Source of the DNA: Eumeta japonica
Lineage: Eukaryota > Arthropoda > Insecta > Lepidoptera > Psychidae
NCBI GenBank assembly: GCA_005406025.1
Contig: BGZK01001026.1
Span: 62,001 to 126,000 of the forward strand
DNA: 64,000 nt
Reading direction: 5' to 3'
The position numbers were made by a program, and so were the translations under genes. The notes under the pieces were generated by a model that was given only the letters and a program-made list of their open reading frames with translations, did not search any database and had not been told where the DNA came from. Shown piece by piece: positions 47,061 through 59,009 of this stretch (positions are counted from its first letter, which is position 1; every line of letters begins with the position of its first letter).

Positions 47061-48455
47061 TGCAGATGCAGTTTTTATTTATTTTTCAGTATAGTAGTTC
47101 CTCATTTCCTTTCATCGCGATGCATTCACATTTTTCGATTGTTGTATTGAACCTGTATAAAAGCAGTTTTCATTGTTTGGTAAAATGTTCGAGCACAGCT
47201 GCCTTCAGTGTATCACTGGCGGCATATACATTCACTCGGATAGCTTTCTTCAGATTCCAGAAAGGGAAGTAGTTCATGGTGACCAGGCTCGAGGTGTAAT
47301 ACAGGCGATCCTTGATTTTGAACCTGCAGTCGCGGCTGACTTTGCTATCTGAACGATGTACATCCGATCTGAAGAATTATCATGCAGAAGCAGCATACAT
47401 TTGGCGAATTTCTCCCTAAATGAAAGCCGTCTTAAGAGGACCAGTCAGTTATTTAAATAATTATCCGTGACACCATTTAAATGAGATCCTGATTATTTTA
47501 CAGAACACAGTTCTTCATGAACTACCTAATGAATAATTCAAGCTTCGCTCGAATATACATACAGACATCACGTCTACTTAATAGTAACCACAACTGGTAG
47601 ACATGAATATTGCTTGCCAACGTACGTCTATTGTCATGCCCTATTACCGATACCTAGTAAGAAAAATTAGTGTAAGAAAAACAAAAACATTGTTTTTTTT
47701 GTGTCGTTAAGTTCTTATCACTCTAACCTTGAGGTATACTGACTGTACGGAACCTGGTACACTTGTGCGCTGGTTTTCAACCTACGAACAGGATCTTCAG
47801 CCGACAGAGTTTCAATGAAAATTTTTAATAAAGTGCTTGAAGACCGAGGAGCAGAGTTTCGTTTAATTTTAAGTAGAAATCAAATGTGGAACTGCCGGGA
47901 GTCGGGGCTCATCCTATTCTTACGCTGTCTTTACACTTGTTTCCGATATTCCTGCTTTTTAACGGTCTATAACGTTTTTCAACGGTGAAACGAATCCCCG
48001 CTCCCCCTTTGTCTTTTATTTAAAAAAACACGGTATATACATGTGTTACACATTTAAAGCTTATCTAAATAGATGCATAATCCTATTTTCTTACAAAAAA
48101 TGCAATATGTATTAGTCAGCGATGCGTGGAAGCGGAATGAGAGCCGATGTTCTCTAACTGACTATTTATATGGCCCCCTCCCCCGCTTCATTACTATATA
48201 ATAAAATTTGTGCGGGAAATCGCATCTAGTGTTAACTTAACCGTCGTTGATTATACACATGCCTATCTATTTGTTGTAGGTTTATAATACAGCCATTACA
48301 TTGTTTATCTATACAATTAATACCTATTACAAATATCTATTATGGCTGTTTTAAATAACGAAACGCAATATTATACTGTCTATTAAATGATAAATAAGCT
48401 TAAACTATGGCTAGTTTTAAACAATCTATAGTATTTACTGTACAATATAAAAAAC
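47061..48455. other. Intergenic DNA, nothing firm
   Basis: Mixed composition. 48120-48190 has a GC-richer patch. No recognisable repeat copies or supported frames. Confidence 0.4.
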
Positions 48456-48458
48456 ATC

Positions 48459-48640
48459 TTAATCTACGGCCGTTCCGAACACTGACCCACAATCTGTTAA
48501 TTCGAAGTTGTGTTCGTCGGACCTCATTCTCTTCGCATTGGCCAGTGCGGGTTGGCGGTCGCTGACTGATTTTATCGCCGATGTGGTGGCGGTGTCCGAG
48601 ACACGGCGGGATAGTGGATAGAATATTTTACTACTCAAGA
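48459..48640 (-). repeat. GC-rich dispersed repeat, copy b
   Basis: On the minus strand it reads gccaccacatcggcgataaa, then accgccaacccgcactggcc. The first block recurs at 18547-18570, and the second is a string I associate with lepidopteran LINE/SINE tails. An 87-codon frame runs through it and looks coding in composition, but the repeat match argues against a cellular exon. Confidence 0.45.
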
Positions 48641-49367
48641 TTATGGAATCGCAATGCAAGTATTTTTTAGCGTTTGTGTAATAATAATACAGTAAGTAGT
48701 AACACAGTTCAGTAGTATGCAACTTGAATTGATTTTATTATTAGATTTTCAACATGGATTTTTTCTAACTTGCTATTTATTATTCTTATATTATTAATAA
48801 TATTTTACATTATTGTTGTGATTTTTATAAATCTGGAGTCGATGTGGTTAAACATACATGGGATGTAAATAATTAATCATCCCGGTAAGAGTGAGCTTAG
48901 ATTGTGGCATTTAAAAAAATGTTTAAATAAAAACAATATTAAGGACTTACGTCAAAATGAATGCTTTTTTTCATTTTTTTTTATTTACAATTTTATGCTT
49001 ATTATTCAGAAGGAGACCAGTAAAGATTAAAATTTCTGCATACTTAGATTTTATACGTACACGAAAGAAAGTACAGACTTACGATCTTCTACTACTGAAG
49101 TCATATTCGTCTTTTAAATAGGATTTCAATGAGATAATGGAAAACTTGCTAGAAGGATGGAAGTTGTTATCACATTTTCAACTTTTGTAAGAAAATATCA
49201 ATTCAAGTGGTGTATATCACGTTTTATAGTGAAAAGTATATCATACAATAACTGCAACGGGTTTAAGACATTTTATCAATCAAACAACAGCCCATGTGTT
49301 GTTTATTTGACTAAGCATCTCTTCTGCGTGTCCCTTTGAAATTATAGTTTTAATATTAATCGTGTTT

Positions 49368-49387
49368 TGACGTCATACGACGTCACG
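49368..49387. promoter_or_regulatory. CRE-like palindromes
   Basis: A full palindrome TGACGTCA (49368-49375) is followed after four bases by CGACGTCACG. This is the consensus of CREB/ATF-type factors. No gene start is visible nearby, so use is unproven. Confidence 0.25.
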
Positions 49388-49389
49388 AG

Positions 49390-50500
49390 CTAATCGTCAG
49401 TACAAAGTTGTGTTTGCTTGTGCGATATTTAACACTAAAATTTGAAGGACTTGCTCGTCAGAACTTCTGTCGAGTGCCTTACGAAATTCGAAAAGATTGC
49501 AAGAGCACCTATAATAGTCACGATAACGAATATATAAAGAAAAATGGATGGGTTTCCGTCATAATTAACAGTTGTTAAATGTATTGATAAACTATTTAAA
49601 AGAGAAAAAAGTTTTAATGGGGAAGGTTAAAATCCAGAAGGAGTGCTACTAAGCGAAAAAGACCTAACCACTGTAGCCAAGGGATTAAGGAACATCATAC
49701 TATTTTTGTAGTGAAGTCGAGGCAAGTCAGTGCTAGTCTTTGAAAGAGGACATGTAGTTACTTTTTCATTACTGCCTTCAGTATTAATTATTGGTGACCA
49801 GTAAAGAAGGCTTTCTGTTAAAAATCTTAATTTCAGGTGAGTCCGGGTTGTCCATCTAAATGTTCGATTTGCATTAGAAGATTTTGAGTCGAGATTTTTT
49901 TCGTGATACAGTTGGAGTAATATGGCAGGTGTTCGGTTGAAGAATAACCTTACCGAGGGCCGCTTTCTTTCGTATTCATGGGATCCCGCGTCCGACCGCC
50001 CTGACGAATTTAGGACATTATTTAGGTTGGCTGAAGCGATCGTTCAACTCTCGATATCGGCACCGAGCGGTTAGCTGGAAACCAATACTGATGGTTTCCA
50101 ATTATTAAGACGAATAAAAGTTTGTTTTTACATTTCGCTTCGTTCCGCTGCTACGTTACAGAGTTTAATCTAATCGCTACGTTGGGTAGTGCCGTTTTTG
50201 CTGCTAGATCTTTTGTGTTTGTGAAGACGATATTAGAACCAATTAAGCGTTTCTGAGGTCGTGTTATGTAACGGCTGGTACTAATATTTTCTAGCAGCAC
50301 CCTTTTATACCTGGTAACGTCATTCTACTCGGATTTTTTAGAATGGAGTAGTATGAATTATTTCGTTAAAAAATAAATAATACGGTTACATCTCTTTTTA
50401 GATACGTAGCTCTCAGAAACGGTAAGTGGGGGGGGACGCGCATGGTCGATGAACGAGCAAATGTAGGAATAAACTCGAAGCGCGCGCTGTACTTGGTAGG
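49390..50500. other. Intergenic DNA, nothing firm
   Basis: 49950-50080 is a GC-richer patch (gccgctttctttcgtattca, ccgcgtccgaccgccctgac) without a supported frame. 50420-50520 leads into the next repeat. Confidence 0.35.
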
Positions 50501-50503
50501 CGT

Positions 50504-50749
50504 TTGCGACGGAAGGAGCTCCGCGGAATAATGTGTAAACCCGAAACCCCGTCCTCCGTGATTATGACGTATACAGTGCACGCAAAACTTTACCGTACTG
50601 AATTGCTCGCGAATGATACAATTCGCAGTAACGCTCCCCGACCCTTCCTTCTTCTTCTCCGAGTTCCTATTTTACGCCATTGCAAAGCTTTCGTGACGAA
50701 CTTCACAGAGGCGGAGCGTCGTGCGTTGTACCGTAACCTCTTTATATAA
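50504..50749 (+). repeat. Dispersed repeat family 2, copy C, with a persistent open frame
   Basis: The plus-strand frame (81 codons) contains KLYRTELLANDTIRSNAPRP then LRHCKAFVTNFTEAERRAL. It has the same layout as copies A and B and is the longest of the three. Confidence 0.55.
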
Positions 50750-51462
50750 TAAAGTGTTAAGTATCACCCGAAGAAGTATTTCTTATCATCGATGAATTAA
50801 AATGTATATTAAATTTCAATAAAACACTACTTACGTATATCATTATGTAAGCTTCAACAAGTTTTATCCGAGAACAAATTGTTAACATTTGCGTACATTG
50901 TTTGATTTGTACGTATTTTATTTATAACTAAACAGTTTTAAAAAGCAGTGTACTTCTTTTATTTAATAGTATTAAAATCGTTTTGTTTCTCTTTTTCCGT
51001 GGTATCGGGTATATGACTACAAAAAACATTCCCCACCGGCGTTTAGTTAGCGATGATAATTTTTGAATACACGACGTCGATAAAAATATTTATCTAGTAA
51101 TTTTGAAATTTGTGTTATAAGTTGTTCTTTTCATTTTATGGAAAATGAACTTTGCTTAACAAAATAACTTTTATGAAAAACTTCAATAAGCTAACAAAAG
51201 GCAGTTACTAAATCTACATACATATATGTAATGAATGTTTGTATATACACATAGTATCTTTTAACTCCAATACCTTTTTTTTAGGATTCCACTTGTACCT
51301 ATACCGTTCAACTGATTACCAAAAAAATTGGTATGCTACTATATTTGAACACGGAGAATGTATTTGAGGTATTCATAGCTGTAAAGTAAAATATTTTTAT
51401 TACAATTTTTTATAAGGTTTTATATAAGACAATAAAACGGAATGAATCAAAAATGGTAGAAA

Positions 51463-51595
51463 TTGACATCGAGATCAGGACCGGGATCAGAATCTAGAAT
51501 GGGATAGCGACCGGGATCTTCATTTCATGATGGAGCGATATAAAACGGAAGGTATTCATTTTATGTCTACGCGGGTGGAACCGCAAGAAAAAATT
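51463..51595 (+). repeat. Degenerate GGAATC-type tract, copy 2
   Basis: gacatcgagatcaggaccgg, gatcagaatctagaatggga and tagcgaccgggatcttcatt run into ttcatgatggagcg and gtctacgcgggtggaaccgc. The mariner starts about 15 bases further on. Confidence 0.7.
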
Positions 51596-51607
51596 AGTAA
51601 GTATTTA

Positions 51608-52812
51608 TAAGGTCGGGAAAAAATTTTTTCGCATGTTGTATACAAATTTAAAATAAATTTTCATCATATTTTATTTAGATTTAATTATAATACTATGCCA
51701 TTTTGTTCAACAACTTGTTGCCATTTTGTAAGTAGTGACATAATCCCATTGCTGATGACAGATAAAACGTAACAGATGACAAATGACAGATGGGGTAAGG
51801 TAAGGACTCTATGATGGATGCGTTCACACTTCCTAACAAAACTCTCTCAATAATTGCTGAGTAGCTAAAGATGTGTGTGGTCTGGTTTTACCATGGTGAA
51901 AAACCACACCCTTTCTGTTGATCAATTTCGGCTATTTTTTTCTCTACTTCTTGCTTGAGTCTCATCAGCTGTTGGTAGTGGAGATCCGAATTGATAGTTT
52001 TTCCCGGCGGTAAAAGCTTATAATGAATAAAGTCTTCCAAACCCTGCATATATGTATCTATAGCATTAACTTATTGCGTGTTGATCCGAGTTTCGCTATT
52101 GTCTGTGGAACTTCTTTACCTTTTGACACGATCTTTTTCTCACATTATTGTTGTAGGTAATTCATTTTTTCTTCATCACCATTGATAAATCTTTTCAAAA
52201 ACGATTCGGTTTCGTGTTTCAATAGAGAATCGAAAATGAGTACACGATTCATTAGATTTCATTCTGTGCGTATCGAGCTTTTTTGTATATCCAGCTTTTT
52301 TCAAATGAATAAAAAGGTTTGTGGTCAATCTCTAGCCTTCAGCTATGTTGTAAGAACTAATATGCCGGTGTTGTTTTACTTTTTCCAAAATGGCATCGAC
52401 TTTATCCGTAACATGTTGACCAAAACGAGGTTCATCTTTGACATCAAAATTAGCGGACTGAAAACTCTTGTACCAGTTTTGTGCTACCCTTACCGACACT
52501 GCATTAACTCCATAAACATATCATATTTTTTTCACGGTTTATATCGTATTTTTTCTTTTTCTGTAACAAAACTCCAGAATGTGGCAAATTTCTATATTAA
52601 ATTCACTCATTTTAGTGGACAAAAAAACAAAAGAAAAATGATGTTACAACATTTTCACTTTCGATTTTTCTTCTTTTTATTCTTCTTTCTTTCTTTTAAT
52701 GTCATTTATTTAACAGTATTAAAACTAGTCAGATACAAACAGCACAACCAAAGAGATTTTACTACAATTTTTTTGCTTATCTAGAATATGAACAAGTTTT
52801 TCACCAAACTAA
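51608..52812 (-). mobile_element. Mariner element, degenerate, with TA target duplication
   Basis: The element is 1,205 bases, close to normal mariner length, flanked by TA on both sides (51606-51607 and 52813-52814). The ends taaggtcgggaaaaaatttt and ttagtttggtgaaaaacttg (reverse strand) are inverted repeats. It is colinear with the mariner at 22263-24150 but lacks the nested insertion. The transposase on the minus strand is broken by frameshifts and stops, and part of the catalytic region is missing around 51740-51830. The 200-codon plus-strand frame at 52182-52784 is a shadow on the wrong strand. Confidence 0.88.
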
Positions 52813-52814
52813 TA

Positions 52815-54450
52815 TTAATTCAAAGGGAAATGTTTACTATTTCACGTAATGTTTCAATAAAGGTGTGAATATGTTATAAATACTGGATCTTATTGTAATA
52901 GTTAAATGTGTTGTATTAATAACATTTTGCGAATTATTTTAATTTTAATTGTTACAATTGTTACCACTATTTTTTATCGATTATCGATGTTTCCTTTAAC
53001 TGGTAACAACACTAAAATCAAAGTCTTAAAAAAGTAATTCATTTCGAAGTAAACGTTTTATGTTTAAAAGTAGGAATTGTCAAATAGTTCTTGATTTAAA
53101 AATATTAAGTTTTATTATTCTTTCTGTCGTACGTTTGTATATACTATCTTTATCATACACGGCTACTGGAAACGATTGTTTCTAGTAATAACAGTACTTT
53201 TTGGCCGTTTTTTTGGATTTGCACTGGGTCCTTGAAGATTTACAATTTTTCAAAGTTCTTCTATATTTAATTTCTGTTATGCCTTCAATAATTTATAATA
53301 GTTTAAATGCAGCTTTCGATGTCTATCAAAATTTGTAGACGTATCATTAAAACAGAGTGGAGTCATTTCATAAATAAACATTAGACTAGTTTAGTACGTG
53401 TCGGTACAGTTGAAGTAAATATCTCACCTAAGAATAGATGTAGAAAAAGTTTTCTGAATTTTCTGGTACGTTCTAGGAATATCTATAGTAGTAGGGTTGC
53501 GTGGGTCGGTAGTGGGCCTAGAAACATTCTAGTCTCTTAGAAGTAATCGAGTTTAATACCGTCTGGAATACAATAAAAGTAGAAAATGAAATTGCATTTA
53601 TTATATATAGTACGTATTATGTATAATATTATACAATGTAGGCTTTTTAATATTATACACAATACGTGTTATTGTATAGTTCTGTAGCAATACAGTTACC
53701 GTAACAGCATACAGTTCTGTAACAACGCTTAAAATTTAGAAATTAATTGATTTATACTATAACGTAATTAATGACAAAATATTATAGTCTTTCTCATAAC
53801 TTATTCTTTCTAGCTTTTCCGTTTAGAACTTTGGCGATATATTACTTCGTTTTTACATTACAACATTACGTAAAAATACAAATTTTGCAATAAGGCAACA
53901 CTTACCCCTGAAAATATTCATAAAAGTACAATTTTCCTTATTTAGTGAGGGCGCCGGCGGTAAAAGGAAATGAAAACTGTGGCGGCGTTTTGGAATAGGT
54001 AATGGTTTTTATTCGGGCTGTTGCTATTTGGAGTTTTTCCCGTCATTCAAGTTGTTTTGTAAGTTAATGTATGTTTGTAATATTGTGTATAACGTGTTGG
54101 CTGGGTTATTTCTCTTTCGTTCTAAATAGACTAACAGCGGCGTGCTTCAAATTCTCATTTGAAATAATTAACTGTCAACTGTTAAAGCTAAAAACTAAAC
54201 ACGGTGCTTTAACTTCACAATTAGTAGTTGACTATAGTCACTAGTCTTAAAGTTATTGATATTTGTGATATTAAATTAAAGTTATAAATACTAAAATATC
54301 TAAGGTTACCTATATTTTGACATATTTAATTTTTAATTTTAACAGTTAACTATTGAAAATGAGAGTTTAAAGCACACTACGGTAATAGAATAATAAATTG
54401 TACTATTTGATTTGATTTAATAATAGAGCGATCTTTATTCAAACATATAA
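52815..54450. other. Intergenic DNA with a hairpin
   Basis: AT-rich. 53490-53520 has a GC-richer string (gtagggttgcgtgggtcggt). A hairpin lies at 53612-53667. No supported gene. Confidence 0.4.
53612..53667. repeat. Hairpin, 20-base arms
   Basis: acgtattatgtataatatta (53612-53631) and taatattatacacaatacgt (53648-53667) pair with one mismatch around a 16-base loop. Confidence 0.75.
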
Positions 54451-54456
54451 ATAGAC

Positions 54457-55277
54457 CAGAGCATATTGGCGCATTCGCTTGCAAAATTGTTTTAATTCAT
54501 TTTTTTTTTATTTGTCCGGGAGGTCTTCCTGATTATAAAAGTGGAAGATGACACTTGATATCTTTTGACGTTATTGTTTAAACAACGAAAAACTATATAG
54601 CCTAGAAAAAATACATTTTTTGCAATTAATTATTTTTTTATATTCTTTATCTTATTTCAAATGAAAAAAATCCTCGCATACATCATCGTATCTCCGCCAT
54701 TACCTAACGATTTAGCAAAACCGTGCAATTGTAGAAAAAAGTGTGCAACGAAAGCTTGTTCATGTCGAAAATTGAACTTGACGTGTATAGCGTTATGCGG
54801 ATGTGCAATTGAATGTAATTGAATTATCAAATATTTACATCTTTCAACTTATTAAATTATTGTTTGTACTGTTAATTAATTTAAACGTGAAATTGATTTT
54901 GGCAACATTCAAATTGAAATTTTAATAAAAAATTAGAAGTTATAACATTTCAATTTTCAAGTTGTATTATTTAATTCAAGAATATTAAGAATTTCAGCAA
55001 TTTTCAATTTTAAAAAATTCATAACAATTAATGGGTTGGAGATACGATGATGTATGCGAGGATTTTTTTCATTTGAAATAAGATAAAGAATATAAAAAAA
55101 TTAATTAATTGCAAAAAATGTATTTTTTCTAGGCTATATAGTTTTTCGTTGTTTAAACAATAACTTCAAAAGATATCAAGTGTCATCTTCCACTTTTATA
55201 ATCAGGAAGACCTTCCGGACATTTAAAAAAAAAATGAATTAAAACAATTTTGCAAACGAATGCGCCACTATGCCCTG
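54457..55277. mobile_element. Fold-back transposon with about 240-base inverted arms
   Basis: The left arm 54457-54695 and right arm 55038-55277 are reverse complements over their whole length, with fewer than about ten differences by eye. The outer ends read cagagcatattggcgcattc and, reversed, cagggcatagtggcgcattc. The 340-base centre is unique in the window. No matching target duplication is visible (aaatagac on the left, cactaaaa on the right), so superfamily is open. A small cysteine-rich frame starts in the left arm and ends in the centre. Confidence 0.85.
54661..54822 (+). pseudogene. CXC-like cysteine-rich frame inside the fold-back element
   Basis: This 53-codon frame starts at ATG 54661; the frame is open back to a TAG at 54598-54600. 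Residues 21-53 contain nine cysteines: PCNCRKKCATKACSCRK, then LTCIALCGCAIECN at the very end. The pattern C-x-C-x3-C-x4-C-x-C-x6-C-x3-C-x-C-x3-C-N closely follows one CXC (tesmin/TSO1-like) zinc-binding repeat, which usually binds DNA. Similar cysteine tails also occur, as far as I recall, at the C-terminus of some transposon proteins. The first 11-12 codons lie within the inverted arm. I read it as the last piece of the parent transposon's protein, kept after internal deletion. A small independent protein is the alternative. It was too short to stand out by length alone. Confidence 0.5.
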
Positions 55278-55334
55278 CACTAAAAGGTAAGGGGCACATT
55301 CATAATGTAGATAGTCTTATTGTTAAAATTCTAC

Positions 55335-56170
55335 TAATATTAAAGGCTGGCCAAGAGTATGTTGGACCATGCTCATTATAGGGTCCCGAAGCCATTAATA
55401 CAAAGAAATGCACTAGAGATGACAAAAAACTACGTTCATATACTTTTTCCGTTTCCCGCATAGAATAGTTATAAGCTCTTTAGTCGCCTAAAAAACAAGT
55501 ACGCATGTCGACTATTAAACTAGTGTAAATTAAAGTGTATTAGCAAAAGAGCATATCTTCATGGAATTTACGTTCTTTTGTTAAGAAGGGCAGTTTTTCG
55601 GTAAAATCAAAGAACGGTATATCCAATCATGTTGAAAATCATTTTCCTTGAAAGTATTTATTAAGCGTTACCTTCGTTTTTTCAAATTTTTTGGATATAC
55701 GGTTTAGAAAATAAAGGAGGAGACACAATTTTTACAACTTTCGAAGCGATTATTTGCGAAATTATTCACATAATCAGAAAAAATACTTAAAGACCTTAAA
55801 GTATTTTTAAAAGAACTGTCAAAATATGTCCCTCTCGTGAATGTTTGCTGATAAACCTTTTTACCAACTTCTGTGACATGTATGGGGTGCCCCCCCTAGA
55901 AATATTTATTATTCTTACTTAATTACCAAACTAAGTAGCGGCTTATACAAGACACCTACACTATAAATTTCCTCAATACACATCTTGTGGTTTTTTAATA
56001 AAATGCTTGTGACATACGGACGAATACGACGAGACTATAAAGGTTCCGTTGTAGCGATTTGGGCTCGGAACCCTAAAAATGCGAAAGTTTGGAAGGAAAA
56101 ACACCTTGATTCAGGATTTAAATCGCCAGTAGGAACAGAATCTACGTCAAATATTGTTTCTTACTTAAAA
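55335..56170 (+). repeat. Left arm of a 0.85 kb inverted pair (with 60765-61610)
   Basis: The shared order is ggccaagagtatgttggacc, attaatacaaagaaatgcac, acgcatgtcgactattaaac, the gcaaaagagc block, aagtatttattaagcgttac, gacatacggacg, tataaaggttccg, and gcgaaagtttggaaggaaaa with accttgattcaggattt. The other copy shows the same order reversed. The 70-codon frame at 55985-56197 belongs to the repeat. Confidence 0.75.
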
Positions 56171-56225
56171 AATGGCAGAAGTGTGTTTTTGGTGTAAGAG
56201 CATAAATTCCTCCCAAAAAAATTCA

Positions 56226-56375
56226 TGGGAATTGAATTGAAAACAGAATCGGGATCGGAATTGAGAGTGAGAACGAGGTCGAGATCATGCTTGACGACGT
56301 GATTGGTCCACATGTAATCATTCATTAGACAATCATTCTAGGTCCACGCTGGTGAAGCCATGTGGTATCGGGGTG
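56226..56375 (+). repeat. Degenerate GGAATC-type tract, copy 3
   Basis: aattgaaaacagaatcggga, tcggaattgagagtgagaac, gaggtcgagatcatg, then ggtccacgctggtgaagcca, a decayed version of the GC-rich box. Confidence 0.6.
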
Positions 56376-57139
56376 GTTTCATAATTCTCATATTTATGTC
56401 TTTTATATTTAAATAATTTTGAAGGGATAAGGTTCATCTTTTATCATTTACAATTGAAGAATAAGGTTGGCCCTGCTTGAGTTGAACATATTGTATAAAA
56501 CATTGTTTTGAAAGAAAATGTCAGCCGGAATAAAATTGACAAATGACGTTTTCCATCCTTGAATAACTTTTGAAAACCAGTTTAAACAAGTTTCTCATTA
56601 TGTGGAGAGTAGGTCATTTGAAATATTATTTTAAATATTTAAAACATATTGTACTTTACGAAAAAAAGATAAAATTGAAGGGTATTCATTCGATATATGA
56701 TGTTATACAGTTATACATTCTTATTAACAATTTAAATCATCACTGTAGTACAATTTAATGCGCCAAAAATCTTGTACACCGAAGCCCGGGCGTATTTTTT
56801 TAATTTTCCTTTCCATCATAATAAGCTTTTCTCGTGAACTGGTCTTTTAAATTGGTTATTATTCGATTCTACCACTCCCTTTGGAATCTCATTACAAAAA
56901 CGATTGAAGTCGCTCCTAAAGAATTATAACCCTTGACAGTTTTAAGCAAGGAATTGCGATAATGTCTTCAAGTGCTTAACATCACAACAATCGCCCACTT
57001 TTTTATACAGTAAAGCATTAATATTATGTGCAGAAATTTTTATAAATACATTGACACAAGTGAATAGAAACGTTCACTGCTATAATGTTAACTCATCGGA
57101 CCTATAAATGAATTTCATTTTAAAAATAACTTGAGTCGT
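56376..57139. other. Intergenic DNA, nothing recognised
   Basis: AT-rich, with no shared repeats or domains. The 62-codon frame at 56570 is not supported. Confidence 0.45.
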
Positions 57140-57440
57140 TTTTAGGGTTCCGTGCCCAAAGAGCGCCAACGGGATCCTATTACTGAGATTCCGCTGTCCG
57201 TCTGTCATAAGACTCTATCTCTTGAACCGTAATAGCTACCCACATCAAATTTCCACTAATTACGTATTTCTGTGGCCGCTATAACAACAAATACTAAAAA
57301 TAAAATAAAGTTAAAAATAAAAGAGGGTCGTCATACAAGAAACGTGTTTTATTCACTGTGTTATTTTTAAAACATTGTACGGAGGTACGAAACCTTTCAT
57401 GTACGAGTCCGACTCGGACTTGAACGGTTTCCTTTTTCTA
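57140..57440 (-). repeat. Full short copy of the GGCCAAGTGCG / GGGTTCCGT repeat, reverse
   Basis: It opens tttttagggttccgtgccca and closes gtacggaggtacgaaacctt, gtacgagtccgactcggact and tgaacggtttccttttt. Read in reverse this has the same two ends as 7274-7905. tgtccgtctgtcataagact and ataagagactc-like words lie in between. Confidence 0.6.
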
Positions 57441-58025
57441 ACAAGTACCATTTCACCACGACACGATTTCCCTCAAAGCGGTAAACTTTAACGATCCGTG
57501 TCGTGTAAATCGAATGGCATCTCCGAAAAGCCTCATGATTTTGAAAACGCATCGAGCGTTTCAGTTTGAGTGAGTCGTCAAGTTGCGTTTAGGCTGCGAC
57601 AAGAAAAACTGAGGTTGTGAAGATACGAACGTAATGTTCACAGTAAGATTATTGAAAGTACGTAAGTAAGTTTCTAAAAGCGTCGCTTTTATTTTATAAT
57701 CGCGAGTATAGGTCTGCTCTTAGTCTAGTTTATCGAAAGTAAAAAAATAATTGAGGCCAAAGTGTGAAACTTATAATATTCTAAAATATGTACTAAGGGC
57801 TACATATTTTTAATGTTACCTCTTAGTGATCGTTTTGAGATTCTTACACTACGTTGTATTCATATACGTATATATTTTTATAAATCTACTACTAACATTT
57901 GTCCATGACTACATTCGCGTATTTGTACTATTGAAACGAACTACTAGACTGATCCTAAAAATTCTCTAATTCATAGAAGCTAAACTGTCCCTGAGTAATA
58001 CAGCTTCCATTTTATTTTGACACTA
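57441..58025. other. Intergenic DNA, nothing recognised
   Basis: 57455-57620 has a GC-richer patch without a frame. The rest is AT-rich. Confidence 0.4.
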
Positions 58026-58310
58026 GCATCTGCCCTGCCTTCGTCCAAATGATCGGTAGTGGAAGCTGAATTATAAGCGAAGCGGGGAGCAGAATTGAAA
58101 GCCGAAACCGAAATTGAAAACGTAACCAGCATCAAAATGGAGTATGGAAACGGGACCGGAATCAATAGTGTGATCAAAAATTAACCAAGATCAGTGTCAT
58201 AATCATAATTGGAAGCCGCTCTGAGATTTGAATTAACAGCTATACCGAGCGATGAAGGAAACAACATTCTATCACCATGCGGGCGAAGCCGCGGGCGTCG
58301 AGCTAATATC
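58026..58310 (+). repeat. Degenerate GGAATC-type tract, copy 4, with intact GC box
   Basis: gcagaattgaaagccgaaac, cgaaattgaaaacgtaacc and acgggaccggaatcaatagt run to atgcgggcgaagccgcgggc (58278-58297), the best-preserved GC box in the window. Confidence 0.75.
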
Positions 58311-58459
58311 GCAAAATTTTAATTTCTGTTAATTATGGGCTTTTGTGTGAAGATAAAAGAGAGATCTGTCTATAAATCGTTTTCATAACCTTTTCAAACC
58401 TAATTTTACCTCGACTTATTTGAGACATGTATGAAAAAAATCTCTTCGTTTTTGCTGAG

Positions 58460-58468
58460 TATAAAAAG
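58460..58468 (+). promoter_or_regulatory. Candidate TATA box
   Basis: TATAAAAAG is followed at once by GC-rich sequence (gagccctcgctcgtccgcgg). The expected start site would be near 58490. A 72-codon frame begins at 58504 (MIGFPARRTARHTAHA) but has no known domain, and no other exon is recognised, so the gene, if any, is unknown. Confidence 0.25.
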
Positions 58469-58559
58469 GAGCCCTCGCTCGTCCGCGGGCGCCGCTCGTG
58501 TAATTGATTGGTTTTCCAGCTCGGCGCACGGCACGCCACACGGCACACGCTCCGTCCAG

Positions 58560-59005
58560 TGGTCGTTTTATTTCTAAATGCGACTTTAAAGGGCCGAATT
58601 ATGAATCGCTATCGTATCGATTGCTAAAGGCGCGAGAGCTGCGAAGTCATCTATCTCCTTCCTTTGTCTCGATCACTGAGTTTGATTTAAAAATCGAGGA
58701 TATCTCGCCTGCATTTAAATGAAATAGTACGTACAGAAGATAGCTTCTCCAGCTATATTTCCGACCGGCTATTTCATTGCAATCCAGCAACGGCGCATCT
58801 TTTCAGCAACGTTTACAGTATTACAATTTCGATATAACACTAGAATGTCTAGCGCATAAGAGCTTAACTTACAATATGAATAGTAGTTCAAAATTTAGCA
58901 ATAGAAAAACGTTCTATTATTTGTTAATTGAATGAAATAATGTCCTAAAGGTATATTTTGATATAAAAAATAGGAATATAAAAGTTGCTAGAAAATTCTG
59001 CTCTT
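58560..59005. other. Sequence downstream of the candidate TATA box, nothing recognised
   Basis: Moderately GC-rich to about 58800, then AT-rich. No splice-donor-bounded exon with a recognisable domain was seen. Confidence 0.35.
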
Positions 59006-59009
59006 AATG

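Noticed and set aside
48459..48722. 87-codon minus-strand frame with coding-like composition and a natural-looking C-terminus
   Set aside because: A shared block (caccacatcggcgat) recurs at 18549-18563 and the aacccgcactgg string fits a lepidopteran repeat tail. No clear splice acceptor precedes it.
52182..52784. The longest plus-strand frame outside the zinc finger gene region (200 codons)
   Set aside because: It lies antisense to a mariner transposase, and its open state follows from the composition of that degenerate element.
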